DNA from: Caulobacter sp. 73W
Lineage (GTDB): Bacteria; Pseudomonadota; Alphaproteobacteria; Caulobacterales; Caulobacteraceae
Length of the DNA stretch: 64,000 bases
NCBI RefSeq assembly: GCF_041021955.1
Contig: NZ_CP158375.1
Coordinates: forward strand, 2,852,001 to 2,916,000
Reading direction: 5' to 3'
The position numbers were made by a program, and so were the translations under genes. This document shows, one piece after another, positions 17,289-26,719 of the stretch. The notes below the pieces were generated by a model. That model saw nothing but the letters and a program-made list of their open reading frames with translations, had not been told where the DNA came from and did not search any database. The first letter of the stretch is position 1, and each line of letters starts with the position of its first letter.

Positions 17289-18251
17289 TTACGCCAAACC
17301 CTTGCGGCCGATGGCGTAGAAGCGGTCGGCGCGTTGTTCGCGCAGCTGGTCCGGGGACAGGGCGGACAGGGCGTTCAGCTCTTCCTCCACCGCGTCGCCC
17401 ACGGCCTTGATCGCCGCGGCCGGATCGGAATGGGCGCCGCCGGCCGGTTCGCCGACGATGCGGTCGACGATGCCCAGCTTGATCAGATCTTGGGCGGTGA
17501 TCTTCATCTGCTCGGCGGCGTCCTTGGCCCGGGCGCCGTCGCGCCACAGGATCGAGGCCGCACCTTCGGGGCTGATCACCGAATAGATCGAGTGCTCGAG
17601 GATCAGAACGCGGTTGGCGCCGGCGATGGCGATGGCCCCGCCGGAGCCGCCTTCGCCCACGATGGTGGCGATCATCGGCGTGCCCAGGGTCAGGCAGCGC
17701 TCGGTCGAGCGGGCGATGGCCTCGGACTGGCCGCGCTCCTCGGCGCCGATGCCCGGATAGGCGCCGGCGGTGTCGACGAAGCTGATGACCGGCAGGTTGA
17801 AGCGCTCGGCCATGTCCATCAGGCGCACCGCCTTGCGGTAGCCCTCCGGGCGGGCCATGCCGAAGTTGTGCTTCAGGCGGGTGGTGGTGTCGTGGCCCTT
17901 TTCGTGGCCCATGACCACCACGGGCGTGCCGCGGAAGCGGCCCAGGCCGCCGACGATGGCCTGGTCATCGGCGAACTTGCGGTCGCCGCGGAGCTCCACG
18001 AACTCCTCGATCAGGGCGCCGACGTAATCGACGAAGTGCGGGCGCTGCGGATGGCGGGCGACCTGGGTCTTCTGCCAGGCGTCGAGCCCGGCATAGGCCT
18101 CGGCCCGCATCTTGCCGGCGCGGACGCGCAGGGCCGAGATCTCGGCGTCGAACGCGCCGGGACCGGCCGTCTCCGAGAGACGGGAAAGTTCTTCGATCTT
18201 GGATTCGAGTTCGGCGATCGGCCGTTCGAATTCGAGATAATGCGCAGCCAT
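17289..18251 (-). CDS. accA: Acetyl-CoA carboxylase carboxyltransferase subunit alpha
   Basis: Transfers the carboxyl group from carboxybiotin to acetyl-CoA, giving malonyl-CoA for fatty-acid synthesis, with AccD. It has 320 residues, the normal length. Recognisable are the N-terminal FERPIAELESKIEEL coiled coil, HPQRPHFVDYVGALIEEFVELRGDR, the RTxLKHNFGMARPEGYRKA-type segment, FVDTAGAYPGIGAEERGQ and the oxyanion GEGGSGGA. It stands alone, as accA often does. Its upstream neighbour is a TetR regulator on the same strand, 87 bases away. Confidence 0.96.
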   Translation of the reverse strand: MAAHYLEFERPIAELESKIEELSRLSETAGPGAFDAEISALRVRAGKMRAEAYAGLDAWQKTQVARHPQRPHFVDYVGALIEEFVELRGDRKFADDQAIVGGLGRFRGTPVVVMGHEKGHDTTTRLKHNFGMARPEGYRKAVRLMDMAERFNLPVISFVDTAGAYPGIGAEERGQSEAIARSTERCLTLGTPMIATIVGEGGSGGAIAIAGANRVLILEHSIYSVISPEGAASILWRDGARAKDAAEQMKITAQDLIKLGIVDRIVGEPAGGAHSDPAAAIKAVGDAVEEELNALSALSPDQLREQRADRFYAIGRKGLA

Positions 18252-18338
18252 GGAGTGTTGAACGCTTCCGCCCCGGGAAAGGCGCCGAAACTAGGGGGGA
18301 CGGCGCTTCGGAGCAAGCCGCACGGCTTCACGCTGTCG

Positions 18339-18938
18339 TCAGCTAGGCCGAAGCCCCTTGCCCAGGGCGTGAAAGATCAGGCCGCGCACGGCCGCTTCGT
18401 CCGCCTCGGGCAGCTTTCCGGCGAGGCGCAGGCTCATCACCCCGTGCATGGCCGCCCAGAAGGCCAGGCCGATCTGGTATGGGTCGCCCGCCAGCACGCC
18501 TTCGTCCACCAGGCCCTGCACATAGGCGGTCATGGTGGCGCGCGACCGCTCCACCGCCGCCACCAGGTCCGGATAGTCGGCCTCGTTCGGCTGGGCGATG
18601 TCGACCATCAGGCGATAGGCCTGCGGGCTTTGCGTGGCGAACTGCATGTAGGCGGCGGCCACGGCCTGGGATTTGACCCGCGCGTCGCCCGTCGTGCCGG
18701 AATAGGCCGCCTCCATGGCCGAGGCGAAGCGCTCAAAGGCGCTGGTCCGCACGGCGGCCAGGATCTCGTCCTTGTCCTTGAAGTAGCGATAGGGGGTCAT
18801 GGCGCTGACCCCCAACTCCGCCGCCACCTGGCGCAGGGTCACCCCCTCGGCGCCGCGCTCGGCGAACAGCCGCTCGGCCACGGCGCACAGGCGCTCGCGG
18901 AAGTCGGTGATCTCGGCGGTGGATAGGACGCGGGGCAT
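18339..18938 (-). CDS. TetR/AcrR family transcriptional regulator
   Basis: A 199-residue repressor-type protein. The N-terminal helix-turn-helix (residues about 25-50: VTLRQVAAELGVSAMTPYRYFKDK) is a classic TetR DNA-binding domain. The C-terminal part looks like the WHG-type ligand domain common in regulators of efflux or lipid genes. A perfect 12-base inverted repeat lies two bases upstream of its start codon, so autoregulation is likely. The natural target beyond itself and the ligand are unknown. The neighbours accA and secA are housekeeping genes with no sign of a copy of the operator. Confidence 0.9.
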   Translation of the reverse strand: MPRVLSTAEITDFRERLCAVAERLFAERGAEGVTLRQVAAELGVSAMTPYRYFKDKDEILAAVRTSAFERFASAMEAAYSGTTGDARVKSQAVAAAYMQFATQSPQAYRLMVDIAQPNEADYPDLVAAVERSRATMTAYVQGLVDEGVLAGDPYQIGLAFWAAMHGVMSLRLAGKLPEADEAAVRGLIFHALGKGLRPS

Positions 18939-18939
18939 C

Positions 18940-18968
18940 CCCGCTGATTTACAGCATAAATCAGCGGG
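18940..18968. promoter_or_regulatory. Inverted-repeat operator of the TetR-type regulator
   Basis: Perfect arms CCCGCTGATTTA and TAAATCAGCGGG around CAGCA, ending one base from the TetR start codon. It covers the place where a ribosome-binding site would be and probably the -10, suggesting a leaderless, autorepressed mRNA. Binding is inferred. Confidence 0.65.
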
Positions 18969-18976
18969 CGGAAACT

Positions 18977-19005
18977 TCTCCTCCCCCGCTGCGCAGGGAA
19001 GGAGA
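18977..19005 (-). terminator. Imperfect hairpin after secA
   Basis: On the minus strand TCTCCTTCCC and GGGGGAGGAGA can pair just after the secA stop, followed by AGTTTCC. The U run is weak, so termination efficiency is uncertain. Confidence 0.4.
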
Positions 19006-19008
19006 TAT

Positions 19009-21777
19009 CTAGATCAGCGCACCGTGGCAGTGCTTGAACTTCTTGTTCGAGCCGCAGGGGCAGGCCGCGTTGCGGCTGGTGCGGTCCCAGCCTTCCGGCA
19101 GGGCGGTGACCGGCAGGGCCTCGCGGGCCTGGTTGTCGCCGGGAGCGCCGCCGAACATGGCCGCCGCACGCTCGTTCTCGCCTGTCATCGGGTCCATGTG
19201 GACCTCGATGAGGCCGGTCGGGGACGGCTCCGGCGTCGGGTCGGCCATCTGGATCTCGACCGTCATCAGCCAACGGGTGGTGTTGGTGCGCAGGTCGACC
19301 AGCAGCTTCTCGAACAGGGAGAAGGCTTCGGTCTTATACTCGTTTAGCGGATCACGCTGGGCGTAGCCGCGCAGGCCGATGACGTTGCGCAGGTGGTCCA
19401 GGTGCATCAGGTGTTCACGCCACTGCAGGTCGATCATCTGCAGCAGGAAGTTTTTTTCGATCTGGCGGGTCTGCTCGGGGCTGAGCAGGGCCTCGCGTTC
19501 AGCGGCGCGCGCCTTGATCGCCTCGGCCATCCGGTCGCGGATCTCTTCGTTGGCGATGCCTTCCTCGGCGGCCCAGTCCTTGAGCGGCAGGCTCATGCCG
19601 AAGATGTGGCCGACGCGCTCTTCCAGACCCTCGATGTCCCACTGCTCGGCATAGGCCTTGGGCGGCAGGTGGCGTTGGACCAGATCGTCGATCACGTCCT
19701 CGCGCATCTCGGTGACGATCTCCGACAGATCGGTAGCCTCCATGAACTCCTGGCGCTGCTCGAACACGGCCTTGCGCTGGTCGTTGACGACGTCGTCGTA
19801 CTTCAGGAGGTTCTTGCGGATTTCGTAGTTGCGCTGCTCGACCTTCTTCTGGGCGGTCGCGATGGCGCGGTTCAGCCAGGGGTGGGTGATGGCCTCACCC
19901 TCCTGAACGCCGAAGGTGCGCATGATCGCGTCCAGACGGTCGCCGGCGAAGATGCGCAGCAGATCGTCTTCGCAGGACAGGAAGAACTTCGACGTGCCGG
20001 GGTCGCCCTGACGGCCGGTACGGCCGCGCAGCTGGTTGTCGATGCGGCGGCTTTCGTGGCGCTCGGTGCCCAGCACGTACAGGCCGCCGGCGTCCAGCGC
20101 CTTTTGCTTGTCGTCCTTGATCTCGATCTCGATCTCGGCGCGGCGCTGGGCTTCGGCCTCGCCGGTCACGGCGATGCCCAGCCCTTCCTGCTCTTCACGC
20201 CAGCGCGAGACCTTCAGGTCGACGTTGCCGCCCAGCTGGATGTCGGTGCCGCGGCCGGCCATGTTGGTGGCGATGGTCACCGCGCCGGGGACGCCGGCGT
20301 CGGCCACGATCAGGGCTTCCTGTTCGTGGTAGCGGGCGTTCAGCACGTTGTGCGGGATGCCCTTGGTCTTCTTGCCGTCGACTTCGAAGCTGTGCTTGTT
20401 CATCAGCTCCGAGAGCTGCTCGGACTTCTCGATCGAGGCCGTGCCCACCAGGATCGGCTGGCCGCGGACGTAGCATTCCTCGACCTGCTTGAGGATCGCC
20501 TCATTCTTCTCGGCCTCGGTGCGATAGACCTCGTCGTCGAAGTCGATGCGCTTGATCACCCGGTTGGTCGGGATCTCCGAGACGTCCATCTTGTAGATGT
20601 CGCCGAATTCCTGAGCCTCGGTGGCGGCGGTGCCGGTCATGCCCGACAGCTTGGAATAGAGGCGGAAGTAGTTCTGGATCGTCACCGAGGCCAGGGTCTG
20701 GTTCTCGGGCTGGATATCGGCGCCTTCCTTGGCCTCGATGGCCTGGTGCAGGCCTTCGGACAGGCGGCGGCCGGACATCATGCGGCCGGTGAACTCGTCG
20801 ATCAGGACGACTTCGCCGCCCTTGACGATGTAGTCCTTGTCGCGCGTGTACAGGACGTTGGCGCGCAGGGCCTGGTTCACGTGGTGGACCAGCGACACGT
20901 TGGCGGCGTCATAGAGGCCGGCGGTGTCCTCGGCCAGGTGGCCGCCCTCGGTCAGCATCTCCTCGACGCGCTCCTGGCCTTCCTCGGTGAGGATGACCTG
21001 ACGCTGCTTTTCGTCGTGGTCGAAGGTCGCGGTGTCCTTGATCAGCTCTTTCACAAGGACGTCGATGGTCTTGTAAAGCTCGCTGCGGTCTTCGGTCGGG
21101 CCGGAGATGATCAGCGGGGTGCGGGCTTCGTCGATGAGGATCGAGTCCACTTCGTCGACGATCGCGAAGTTGTGGCCGCGCTGCACCATCTCGCGCACGT
21201 CATAGACGAGGTTGTCGCGCAGATAGTCGAAGCCGAACTCGTTGTTCGTGCCGTAGGTGATGTCGCAGCGGTAGGCCGCTTGGCGCTGGCCCTGGCTCAG
21301 GCCGTTGACGATCACGCCGACGGACAGGCCCAGGAACTTGTAGACCCGACCCATCCACTCGCTATCGCGGGTGGCCAGGTAGTCGTTGACGGTGATGACG
21401 TGGACGCCCTTGCCGCTAAGGGCGTTCAGATAGACGGGCAGGGTGCCGACGAGGGTCTTGCCTTCGCCGGTCCGCATTTCGGCGATGCCCCCGCCGTGCA
21501 GGACCATGCCGCCGACCATCTGCACGTCGAAATGCCGCAGACCGATGGCGCGCTTGGCCGCCTCGCGGACGGCCGCGAAGGCTTCGGGCTGCAGGGAGTC
21601 GAGGGATTCGCCCTTTTCGATCCGCGCCTTGAACTCGGCGGTCTTGCCGGCCAGCTCAGCGTCGCTGAGGGCCTCGAACTGCGGCTCCAGCGCGTTGATT
21701 TTGGCGACCCGGGCTTGATAGCCCTTCACCTTGCGTTCGTTGGAGGAGCCGAAAAGCTTTTTGGCGAAGCCGAGCAT
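19009..21777 (-). CDS. secA: Preprotein translocase ATPase SecA
   Basis: Motor of the Sec pathway; it pushes unfolded preproteins through SecYEG. The length of 922 residues is typical. Walker A RTGEGKT lies in [22 protein letters not shown] near residue 105, the DEAD-like [16 protein letters not shown] follows at about 205-220, and the second nucleotide domain has [13 protein letters not shown]. The extreme C-terminus carries the zinc-binding [14 protein letters not shown], which binds SecB and phospholipids. It is monocistronic, divergent from the peptidase gene, with a well-formed promoter at 21865-21893. Confidence 0.98.
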   Translation of the reverse strand: MLGFAKKLFGSSNERKVKGYQARVAKINALEPQFEALSDAELAGKTAEFKARIEKGESLDSLQPEAFAAVREAAKRAIGLRHFDVQMVGGMVLHGGGIAEMRTGEGKTLVGTLPVYLNALSGKGVHVITVNDYLATRDSEWMGRVYKFLGLSVGVIVNGLSQGQRQAAYRCDITYGTNNEFGFDYLRDNLVYDVREMVQRGHNFAIVDEVDSILIDEARTPLIISGPTEDRSELYKTIDVLVKELIKDTATFDHDEKQRQVILTEEGQERVEEMLTEGGHLAEDTAGLYDAANVSLVHHVNQALRANVLYTRDKDYIVKGGEVVLIDEFTGRMMSGRRLSEGLHQAIEAKEGADIQPENQTLASVTIQNYFRLYSKLSGMTGTAATEAQEFGDIYKMDVSEIPTNRVIKRIDFDDEVYRTEAEKNEAILKQVEECYVRGQPILVGTASIEKSEQLSELMNKHSFEVDGKKTKGIPHNVLNARYHEQEALIVADAGVPGAVTIATNMAGRGTDIQLGGNVDLKVSRWREEQEGLGIAVTGEAEAQRRAEIEIEIKDDKQKALDAGGLYVLGTERHESRRIDNQLRGRTGRQGDPGTSKFFLSCEDDLLRIFAGDRLDAIMRTFGVQEGEAITHPWLNRAIATAQKKVEQRNYEIRKNLLKYDDVVNDQRKAVFEQRQEFMEATDLSEIVTEMREDVIDDLVQRHLPPKAYAEQWDIEGLEERVGHIFGMSLPLKDWAAEEGIANEEIRDRMAEAIKARAAEREALLSPEQTRQIEKNFLLQMIDLQWREHLMHLDHLRNVIGLRGYAQRDPLNEYKTEAFSLFEKLLVDLRTNTTRWLMTVEIQMADPTPEPSPTGLIEVHMDPMTGENERAAAMFGGAPGDNQAREALPVTALPEGWDRTSRNAACPCGSNKKFKHCHGALI

Positions 21778-21864
21778 GCGGGGAAATGTTCCGTGAAAAC
21801 CGGTAGGAGCGAGGCTGCGGCCCGTTAAAACCGCTGGAAAATCCGCCTCGTTCAGCGCGCCGGA

Positions 21865-21893
21865 GACTTAAGCAGCGGTCCAGCCAGTGTCAA
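21865..21893 (-). promoter_or_regulatory. secA: Sigma-70-type promoter of secA
   Basis: Reading the minus strand: TTGACA (21893-21888), 17-base spacer, TAAGTC (21870-21865). This places the transcription start near 21858 and gives a leader of about 80 bases. Confidence 0.6.
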
Positions 21894-21950
21894 CGCGAGC
21901 GGGCATATCTAGGCGTTGACCGTGGCCTATGGGACGCCCAAAGACGCTGA

Positions 21951-24164
21951 ATGCGCCAGATTGTTCCCGTCGCCCTCGCCGCGATCTTGTCCGCCGGCTC
22001 CGCCCAGGCCGAAATCCTCACGCCCGAGCGGGTTTTCGCCGACCGCGACCTGAATGGGCCCAAGGCCCTGGGCGTGGCCCTGTCGCCGGACGGCAAGCGG
22101 GTCACCTATCGCAAGGCCAAGGTCGAGGATCAGAAGGTCACCGATCTGTGGGCCGTGGACGTACAGGGGGGCGAGCCCTACCGCCTGGTGGACGCCCGCG
22201 CTCTGTCGCCCGAGACCAAGGCCCTGTCCGAGGCCGAGATCGCTCGCCGCGAGCGGATGCGCATCGCCCAGACCGGCGTGGTCGAATATCACTGGGACGA
22301 ACAGGGGCGCTTCATCCTGGTTCCGGTGGACGGCGACCTGTTCCTGGCCGAGGCGGACGGCGGCAAGGTGCGCCGCCTGACGCAGACCCGGGGCGACGAG
22401 GTGGACGGCAAGGTGTCGCCCAAGGGAACCTATGTCTCCTTCGTCCGCGAGCAGAACCTGTACGTCCTGCCCCTGGCCGGCGGGGCCGAGCGCGCCCTGA
22501 CCACGGACGGCAAGGACACCCTGACCTGGGCCACGGCCGAGTTCATCGCCCAGGAGGAAATGGACCGCAACACCGGCTACTGGTGGTCGCCAGACGAGAC
22601 CCGGATCGCCCTAACCCGCGTGGATGAGAGCGGCGTGGACGTGGTGCCCCGCCTGGACATCGGCGCCAGCGGCGCGACCTCGGTGGCCCAGCGCTATCCC
22701 CGCGCCGGCCGTCCCAACGCGGTGGTCGAGGTCTATGTGCACGACCTGGCCAGCGGCGAGAAGGTCAAGGTCGACCTGGGCGCGGACAAGGACATCTATG
22801 TCGCCCGGGTGAAGTGGTCCGAGGACGGCAAGACCCTGTACGTCCAGCGCCAGACCCGCGACCAGAAGCGCCTGGATCTGCTGGCCGTCGATCCGGCCAC
22901 GGGCGCGGCGAAGGTCATTCTCACCGAGACCTCGCCGCACTGGGTCGAGCTGAGCGACGATTTCAGGCCCCTGAAGGACGGCTCCTTCCTGTGGTCGTCA
23001 GAGAAATCCGGCTTCCGCCACCTGTATCTGCACGCCGCCGACGGCCGCCTGATCCGCCAGGTGACGAAGGGCGAATGGCCGATGGACGCGCTGGCGGGCG
23101 TGGACGAGGCCAAGGGCGTCGCCCTGTTCGCGGCCTCCATCGACACGCCGCTGGAACGCCGGCTCTATTCGGTCAGCTACAAGGGCCCCGCCGCGCCCAA
23201 GGCCCTGACGCCCGCCGGCGGCTGGTGGTCGGTGGACGTGGCCGAAGAGGGCGGCGCCTTCGCCGGGACCTATTCGGACCCCAGCACCCCGCCGCAAACG
23301 GCCCTGTACGACGCCAAGGGCAAGCGCGTGCGCTGGATCGAGGAGAACCGCCTCGACGCCAGTCACCCCTATGCGCCGTTCAAGGACAGCCATCGGGTCC
23401 CGACCTTCGGTTCGATCAAGGCGGCGGACGGGCAGGACCTCTATTACGGCCTGACCACGCCTCCGGGCTTCGACGCCTCGAAGAAGTACCCGGTGGTGGT
23501 GCTGGTCTATGGCGGCCCGACCAGCCAGACCGTGACCAAGAAGTGGTACGAGCCGCGCGAGCGCCTGCTGCTGGACGCCGGCTACATCGTCTTCCGCCTG
23601 GACAACCGGGGCTCGGTCAATCGCTCCGTCGCCTTCAAGACCGCCCTGGACCGCAAGCTGGGCACGGTTGAGGTCCAGGATCAGATCGCCGGGGCGAACT
23701 TCCTGAAGACCCTGCCCTATGTCGATCCCGCCCGGATCGGCGTCGTCGGCTGGTCCTACGGCGGCTACATGTCCCTGATGCTGCTGACCCAGCCCAATTC
23801 CGGCTTCTCGGCCGGCATCAGCGGCGCGCCGCCCACCGACTGGTCGCTGTACGACACCCATTACACAGAGCGCTTCATGGGCACGCCGCAGGATAACGCC
23901 GCCGGCTACAAGGCGTCTGAGGTCGGGCCGCGCCTGAAGGACATGTCGGGCGACCTGCTGCTGGTCCACGGCATGAGCGACGACAACGTGATCTTCGAGA
24001 ACGCCACCCGCGTCATGGCCCAGATGCAGGCCCAGGCGCAGCCGTTCGAGACCATGCTCTATCCGGGCGAGCGCCACAGCGTGGTCCGCAGCCCGTCCAA
24101 GGGCCTGCACGTCTGGAAGACCTATCTGGACTTCCTGGGGCGGAAGCTGAAGCCGGGGAGTTGA
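21951..24164 (+). CDS. S9 family prolyl oligopeptidase (dipeptidyl peptidase IV type)
   Basis: Exported serine peptidase of 737 residues. The signal peptide is MRQIVPVALAAILSAGSAQA. An eight-bladed beta-propeller domain (about 30-480) is followed by an alpha/beta-hydrolase domain. The nucleophile serine is in GVVGWSYGGYMSLML (GWSYGG), the aspartate in LVHGMSDDNVIFEN and the histidine in YPGERHSV. The EFIAQEEMDRNTGYWW segment holds the double-glutamate motif (QEEMDR) that binds the peptide N-terminus in DPP-IV, so it should release X-Pro dipeptides in the periplasm. The gene is divergent from secA. Confidence 0.93.
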   Translation: MRQIVPVALAAILSAGSAQAEILTPERVFADRDLNGPKALGVALSPDGKRVTYRKAKVEDQKVTDLWAVDVQGGEPYRLVDARALSPETKALSEAEIARRERMRIAQTGVVEYHWDEQGRFILVPVDGDLFLAEADGGKVRRLTQTRGDEVDGKVSPKGTYVSFVREQNLYVLPLAGGAERALTTDGKDTLTWATAEFIAQEEMDRNTGYWWSPDETRIALTRVDESGVDVVPRLDIGASGATSVAQRYPRAGRPNAVVEVYVHDLASGEKVKVDLGADKDIYVARVKWSEDGKTLYVQRQTRDQKRLDLLAVDPATGAAKVILTETSPHWVELSDDFRPLKDGSFLWSSEKSGFRHLYLHAADGRLIRQVTKGEWPMDALAGVDEAKGVALFAASIDTPLERRLYSVSYKGPAAPKALTPAGGWWSVDVAEEGGAFAGTYSDPSTPPQTALYDAKGKRVRWIEENRLDASHPYAPFKDSHRVPTFGSIKAADGQDLYYGLTTPPGFDASKKYPVVVLVYGGPTSQTVTKKWYEPRERLLLDAGYIVFRLDNRGSVNRSVAFKTALDRKLGTVEVQDQIAGANFLKTLPYVDPARIGVVGWSYGGYMSLMLLTQPNSGFSAGISGAPPTDWSLYDTHYTERFMGTPQDNAAGYKASEVGPRLKDMSGDLLLVHGMSDDNVIFENATRVMAQMQAQAQPFETMLYPGERHSVVRSPSKGLHVWKTYLDFLGRKLKPGS

Positions 24165-24170
24165 GGCGTT

Positions 24171-24276
24171 GCGTGCTTCGACGGGTCGCTGGCGCTCCCG
24201 CCCAGCATGACGAAGTCTTTGCACCGAATTCGCCATCCTGAGCCGCCCGCGCCAGCGGGCGAGTCGAAGGACGCAC
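24171..24276. repeat. Dispersed intergenic palindromic repeat, type A, copy 1
   Basis: It begins GCGTGCTTCGACGGG and ends AGTCGAAGGACGCAC, with an internal CAGCATGACGAAG and CGCCATCCTGAG pair. The two halves are imperfect reverse complements. A second copy with the same order of blocks is at 39961-40062. It lies between the peptidase and the parvulin gene. Confidence 0.75.
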
Positions 24277-24329
24277 TGGCGCCCGTCCCCGACTGGCGTT
24301 ACGGAGCCTTGAAGCCGCAAGGAGTCTTC

Positions 24330-25259
24330 ATGACCTTGTCCGCCAAACGTCCCGCCTTCCTGATCGTCGCCTTGCTGGCGGCGAGCCTCACCCTGGCCGC
24401 CTGCGGGCGCAACGCCGGGACCGAGAAGCCGCCCGAGCCGGGCGACGAGGTCGTGGCGCGCGTCGACAGCCGTCCGGTCTGGACCAGCGACGTCAAGCGC
24501 GAGGCCGTGGCCCAGGGGCTGATCGGCGAGGCGGATCCCCTGGATCCGTCCTCGGACCTGTTCCGTCGTGTGCTGGACGAGGTGGTCGATCAGAAGCTGC
24601 TGGCCGCCGAGGCCCTGAAGCAGAAGCTGGATAAGGACCCCGCCGCCCAGCGCCGCCTGGACGCCGCCCGCGAGCGCATCCTGGGCGACATGCTGGTCGA
24701 GGGCGTGGTCGAGAAGGCCGTCACCGACAACGCCATCCGCGGCCTCTATCAGGAGCAGTTGAAGCTCTCGAAGCGGTCGGAAGAGATCAAGGCGCGCCAG
24801 ATCCTGGTCCCGACCCAGGCCGATGGCGAGGCCGTGCGCAAGCTGCTGTCCACCGGCGCCTCGTTCGAGGCCCTGGCCATGGAGCGCTCCACCGACGCGG
24901 CGACCCGTTTCAACGGCGGCGATCTTGGCTACTTCACCGTCGACGTGATGCCCGAGGCCTATACCGCCGCCCTGAAAGACGCCGCCGTGGGCTCCATCGT
25001 AGGTCCCTTCGCCACCGAGGGCGGCTTCGCCATCGTGAAGGTCGAGGACAAGCGCACCGAGGAGCCGATCACCATCGAGGCCGCCCGCCCGCAGATCGTC
25101 CGCTTCTTGACCTATGATCAGGTCCGCGACCTGCTGGAAAAGCTGCGCGCCAAGGCCAAGGTCGAAACCCTGCTGCCCAGCCAGCCCGACATCCCCGGCG
25201 CGCCGCGCGAACCCGCCGCCGCCGCTCCCGCTTCCGCTCCTGCCAAGGCCGATTCATGA
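24330..25259 (+). CDS. Parvulin-type peptidyl-prolyl isomerase lipoprotein
   Basis: A 309-residue periplasmic foldase. The ATG at 24330 follows AAGGAG. The N-terminus is a lipoprotein signal with lipobox LAAC, so the mature protein is anchored through the cysteine near residue 24. A SurA/PrsA-like N-terminal helical region (about 45-150) precedes a rotamase domain (about 160-260) with IKARQILVPTQ, STDAATRFNGGDLGYFTVD and VGPFATEGGFAIVKV. The tail is Ala/Pro-rich. It should assist folding of exported or outer-membrane proteins. The stop overlaps the argJ start by four bases. Confidence 0.9.
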   Translation: MTLSAKRPAFLIVALLAASLTLAACGRNAGTEKPPEPGDEVVARVDSRPVWTSDVKREAVAQGLIGEADPLDPSSDLFRRVLDEVVDQKLLAAEALKQKLDKDPAAQRRLDAARERILGDMLVEGVVEKAVTDNAIRGLYQEQLKLSKRSEEIKARQILVPTQADGEAVRKLLSTGASFEALAMERSTDAATRFNGGDLGYFTVDVMPEAYTAALKDAAVGSIVGPFATEGGFAIVKVEDKRTEEPITIEAARPQIVRFLTYDQVRDLLEKLRAKAKVETLLPSQPDIPGAPREPAAAAPASAPAKADS

Positions 25260-26719
25260 GCCGTACGCCCTCCCAGACCCCGGGCAAGACCCCGGGCAAG
25301 ACCCCGGCCAAGACTTCGGCCAAGACCGCCGCCAAGAAGAGCCCGGTCGCCAAGCCGCTGGAGAAGGTCGGGCAGGTCGTCGAGCACGCGCTCGATCCCC
25401 TGGCCTCGGCGCTTAAGCGTCCGTTCACGGGCAAGGCGCAGGCCCAGCAGGCCGCCGCGCCCGCCGGCGCGCCGGGCAAGCCCGGCCTGGCGGTGTCGCC
25501 CCTGGCCGTGCCGTTCCCCTCGATCCCGCCGATCGCCGGCGTGGAGATCGCCACCGGCCATGCCGGCTTCTACAAGCATGTCCGCGAGGACGTGCTCCTC
25601 ATGCGCTTCGCCGAGGGGACCTCGGCCGCCGGGGTGTTCACCCGCCACGGCGTGGGCTCCGCCCCGGTCGACTGGTGCAAGAAGCACCTGGAGATGAGCA
25701 AGGGCGACAACGTCCGCGCCCTGCTGGTCAACGCCGGCTGCGCCAACAGCTTCACCGGCCGCCCTGGCGCCGACGCCGCCCGCCGTGTCGCCACCGCCGT
25801 GGCCAAGCGCCTGGATTGCCGCCAGCGCGACGTGATGATGGCCTCCACCGGCGTGATCGGCGTGATCCTGGACGACGCCAAGATCACCGCCCGCCTGCCC
25901 GAGATCGAGCAGCGCCTGACCGCCGACGCCTGGGCCGCCGCGGCCTCGGCGATCATGACCACCGACACCTTCCCGAAGGGGGCCTACGCCACCGCCGAGA
26001 TCGACGGCGTCACGGTGAAGATCGCCGGCATCGCCAAGGGCTCTGGCATGATCGCGCCGGACATGGCGACCATGCTGTCCTTCGTGGCCACGGACGCGGC
26101 CATCTCGCCAGCCGTCCTGCAGACCCTGGTCAGCCTCTACACCCGCACCACGTTCAACGCGGTGACGGTGGATGGCGACCGGTCCACCAACGACACCCTT
26201 CTGCTGTTCGCCACCGGCCAGTCCGGCGCGCCCAAGATCAGCCGCGCGGGCGACAAGCGCCTGGCCGATTTCCGCGAGAAGCTGGAGCTGGTCCTGCACG
26301 ACCTGGCCATGCAGCTGGTCAAGGACGGCGAAGGCGCGACCAAGTTCGTCAAGATCACCGTCAATGGCGCCGAAAGCGCCGCCAGCGCGCGCAAGATCGC
26401 CCGCACCATCGCCGAGAGCCCGCTGGTGAAGACCGCCATCGCCGGCGAGGACGCCAACTGGGGCCGCATCGTCATGGCCATCGGACGGGCGGATGAGCCG
26501 GTGAACCGTGACCGCATCGCCGTGCGCTTCGGCCCGCTGACCGCGGCCCACGACGGCCTCGTCGCGCCCGATTACAACGAGGCGAAGATGAGCGCTTACA
26601 TGAAGAACGCCGAGCTGGAGATCTCCGTCGAGGTTGGCGTCGGCCGGGGCTCGTCCACGGTGTGGACCTGCGACCTGACCAAGCAGTACGTGGCCATCAA
26701 CGGCGACTACCGCAGCTAG
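25256..26719 (+). CDS. argJ: Bifunctional glutamate N-acetyltransferase / N-acetylglutamate synthase
   Basis: Moves the acetyl group from N-acetylornithine to glutamate in the cyclic arginine pathway; it may also use acetyl-CoA. ArgJ is made as a precursor that cuts itself before a threonine, here T272 in APDMATMLSF, giving alpha and beta chains. At 487 residues it is about 80 longer than usual. The extra part is an N-terminal tail with five tandem four-residue repeats (KTPG, KTPA, KTSA, KTAA type) and a Lys/Ala/Pro-rich linker before the conserved body begins near residue 90. The start overlaps the parvulin gene, and the stop shares CTAG with the convergent gene. Confidence 0.94.
   Translation: MSRTPSQTPGKTPGKTPAKTSAKTAAKKSPVAKPLEKVGQVVEHALDPLASALKRPFTGKAQAQQAAAPAGAPGKPGLAVSPLAVPFPSIPPIAGVEIATGHAGFYKHVREDVLLMRFAEGTSAAGVFTRHGVGSAPVDWCKKHLEMSKGDNVRALLVNAGCANSFTGRPGADAARRVATAVAKRLDCRQRDVMMASTGVIGVILDDAKITARLPEIEQRLTADAWAAAASAIMTTDTFPKGAYATAEIDGVTVKIAGIAKGSGMIAPDMATMLSFVATDAAISPAVLQTLVSLYTRTTFNAVTVDGDRSTNDTLLLFATGQSGAPKISRAGDKRLADFREKLELVLHDLAMQLVKDGEGATKFVKITVNGAESAASARKIARTIAESPLVKTAIAGEDANWGRIVMAIGRADEPVNRDRIAVRFGPLTAAHDGLVAPDYNEAKMSAYMKNAELEISVEVGVGRGSSTVWTCDLTKQYVAINGDYRS
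25274..25333 (+). repeat. Five 12-base tandem repeats coding for the ArgJ tail
   Basis: Codons 7-26 of argJ form five 12-base units of the type (A/C)AGACC(C)GG(G/C)C, encoding a K/Q-T-P/S/A-G/A repeat. The first units are nearly identical at DNA level and the later ones have drifted. Confidence 0.7.

Noticed and set aside
19393..21828. Very long open frame opposite secA, and many other long frames opposite or across real genes
   Set aside because: These are produced by the strong GC3 bias. Their translations are low-complexity (His/Gly/Val- or Arg/Pro-rich), and secA with full motifs occupies the other strand.
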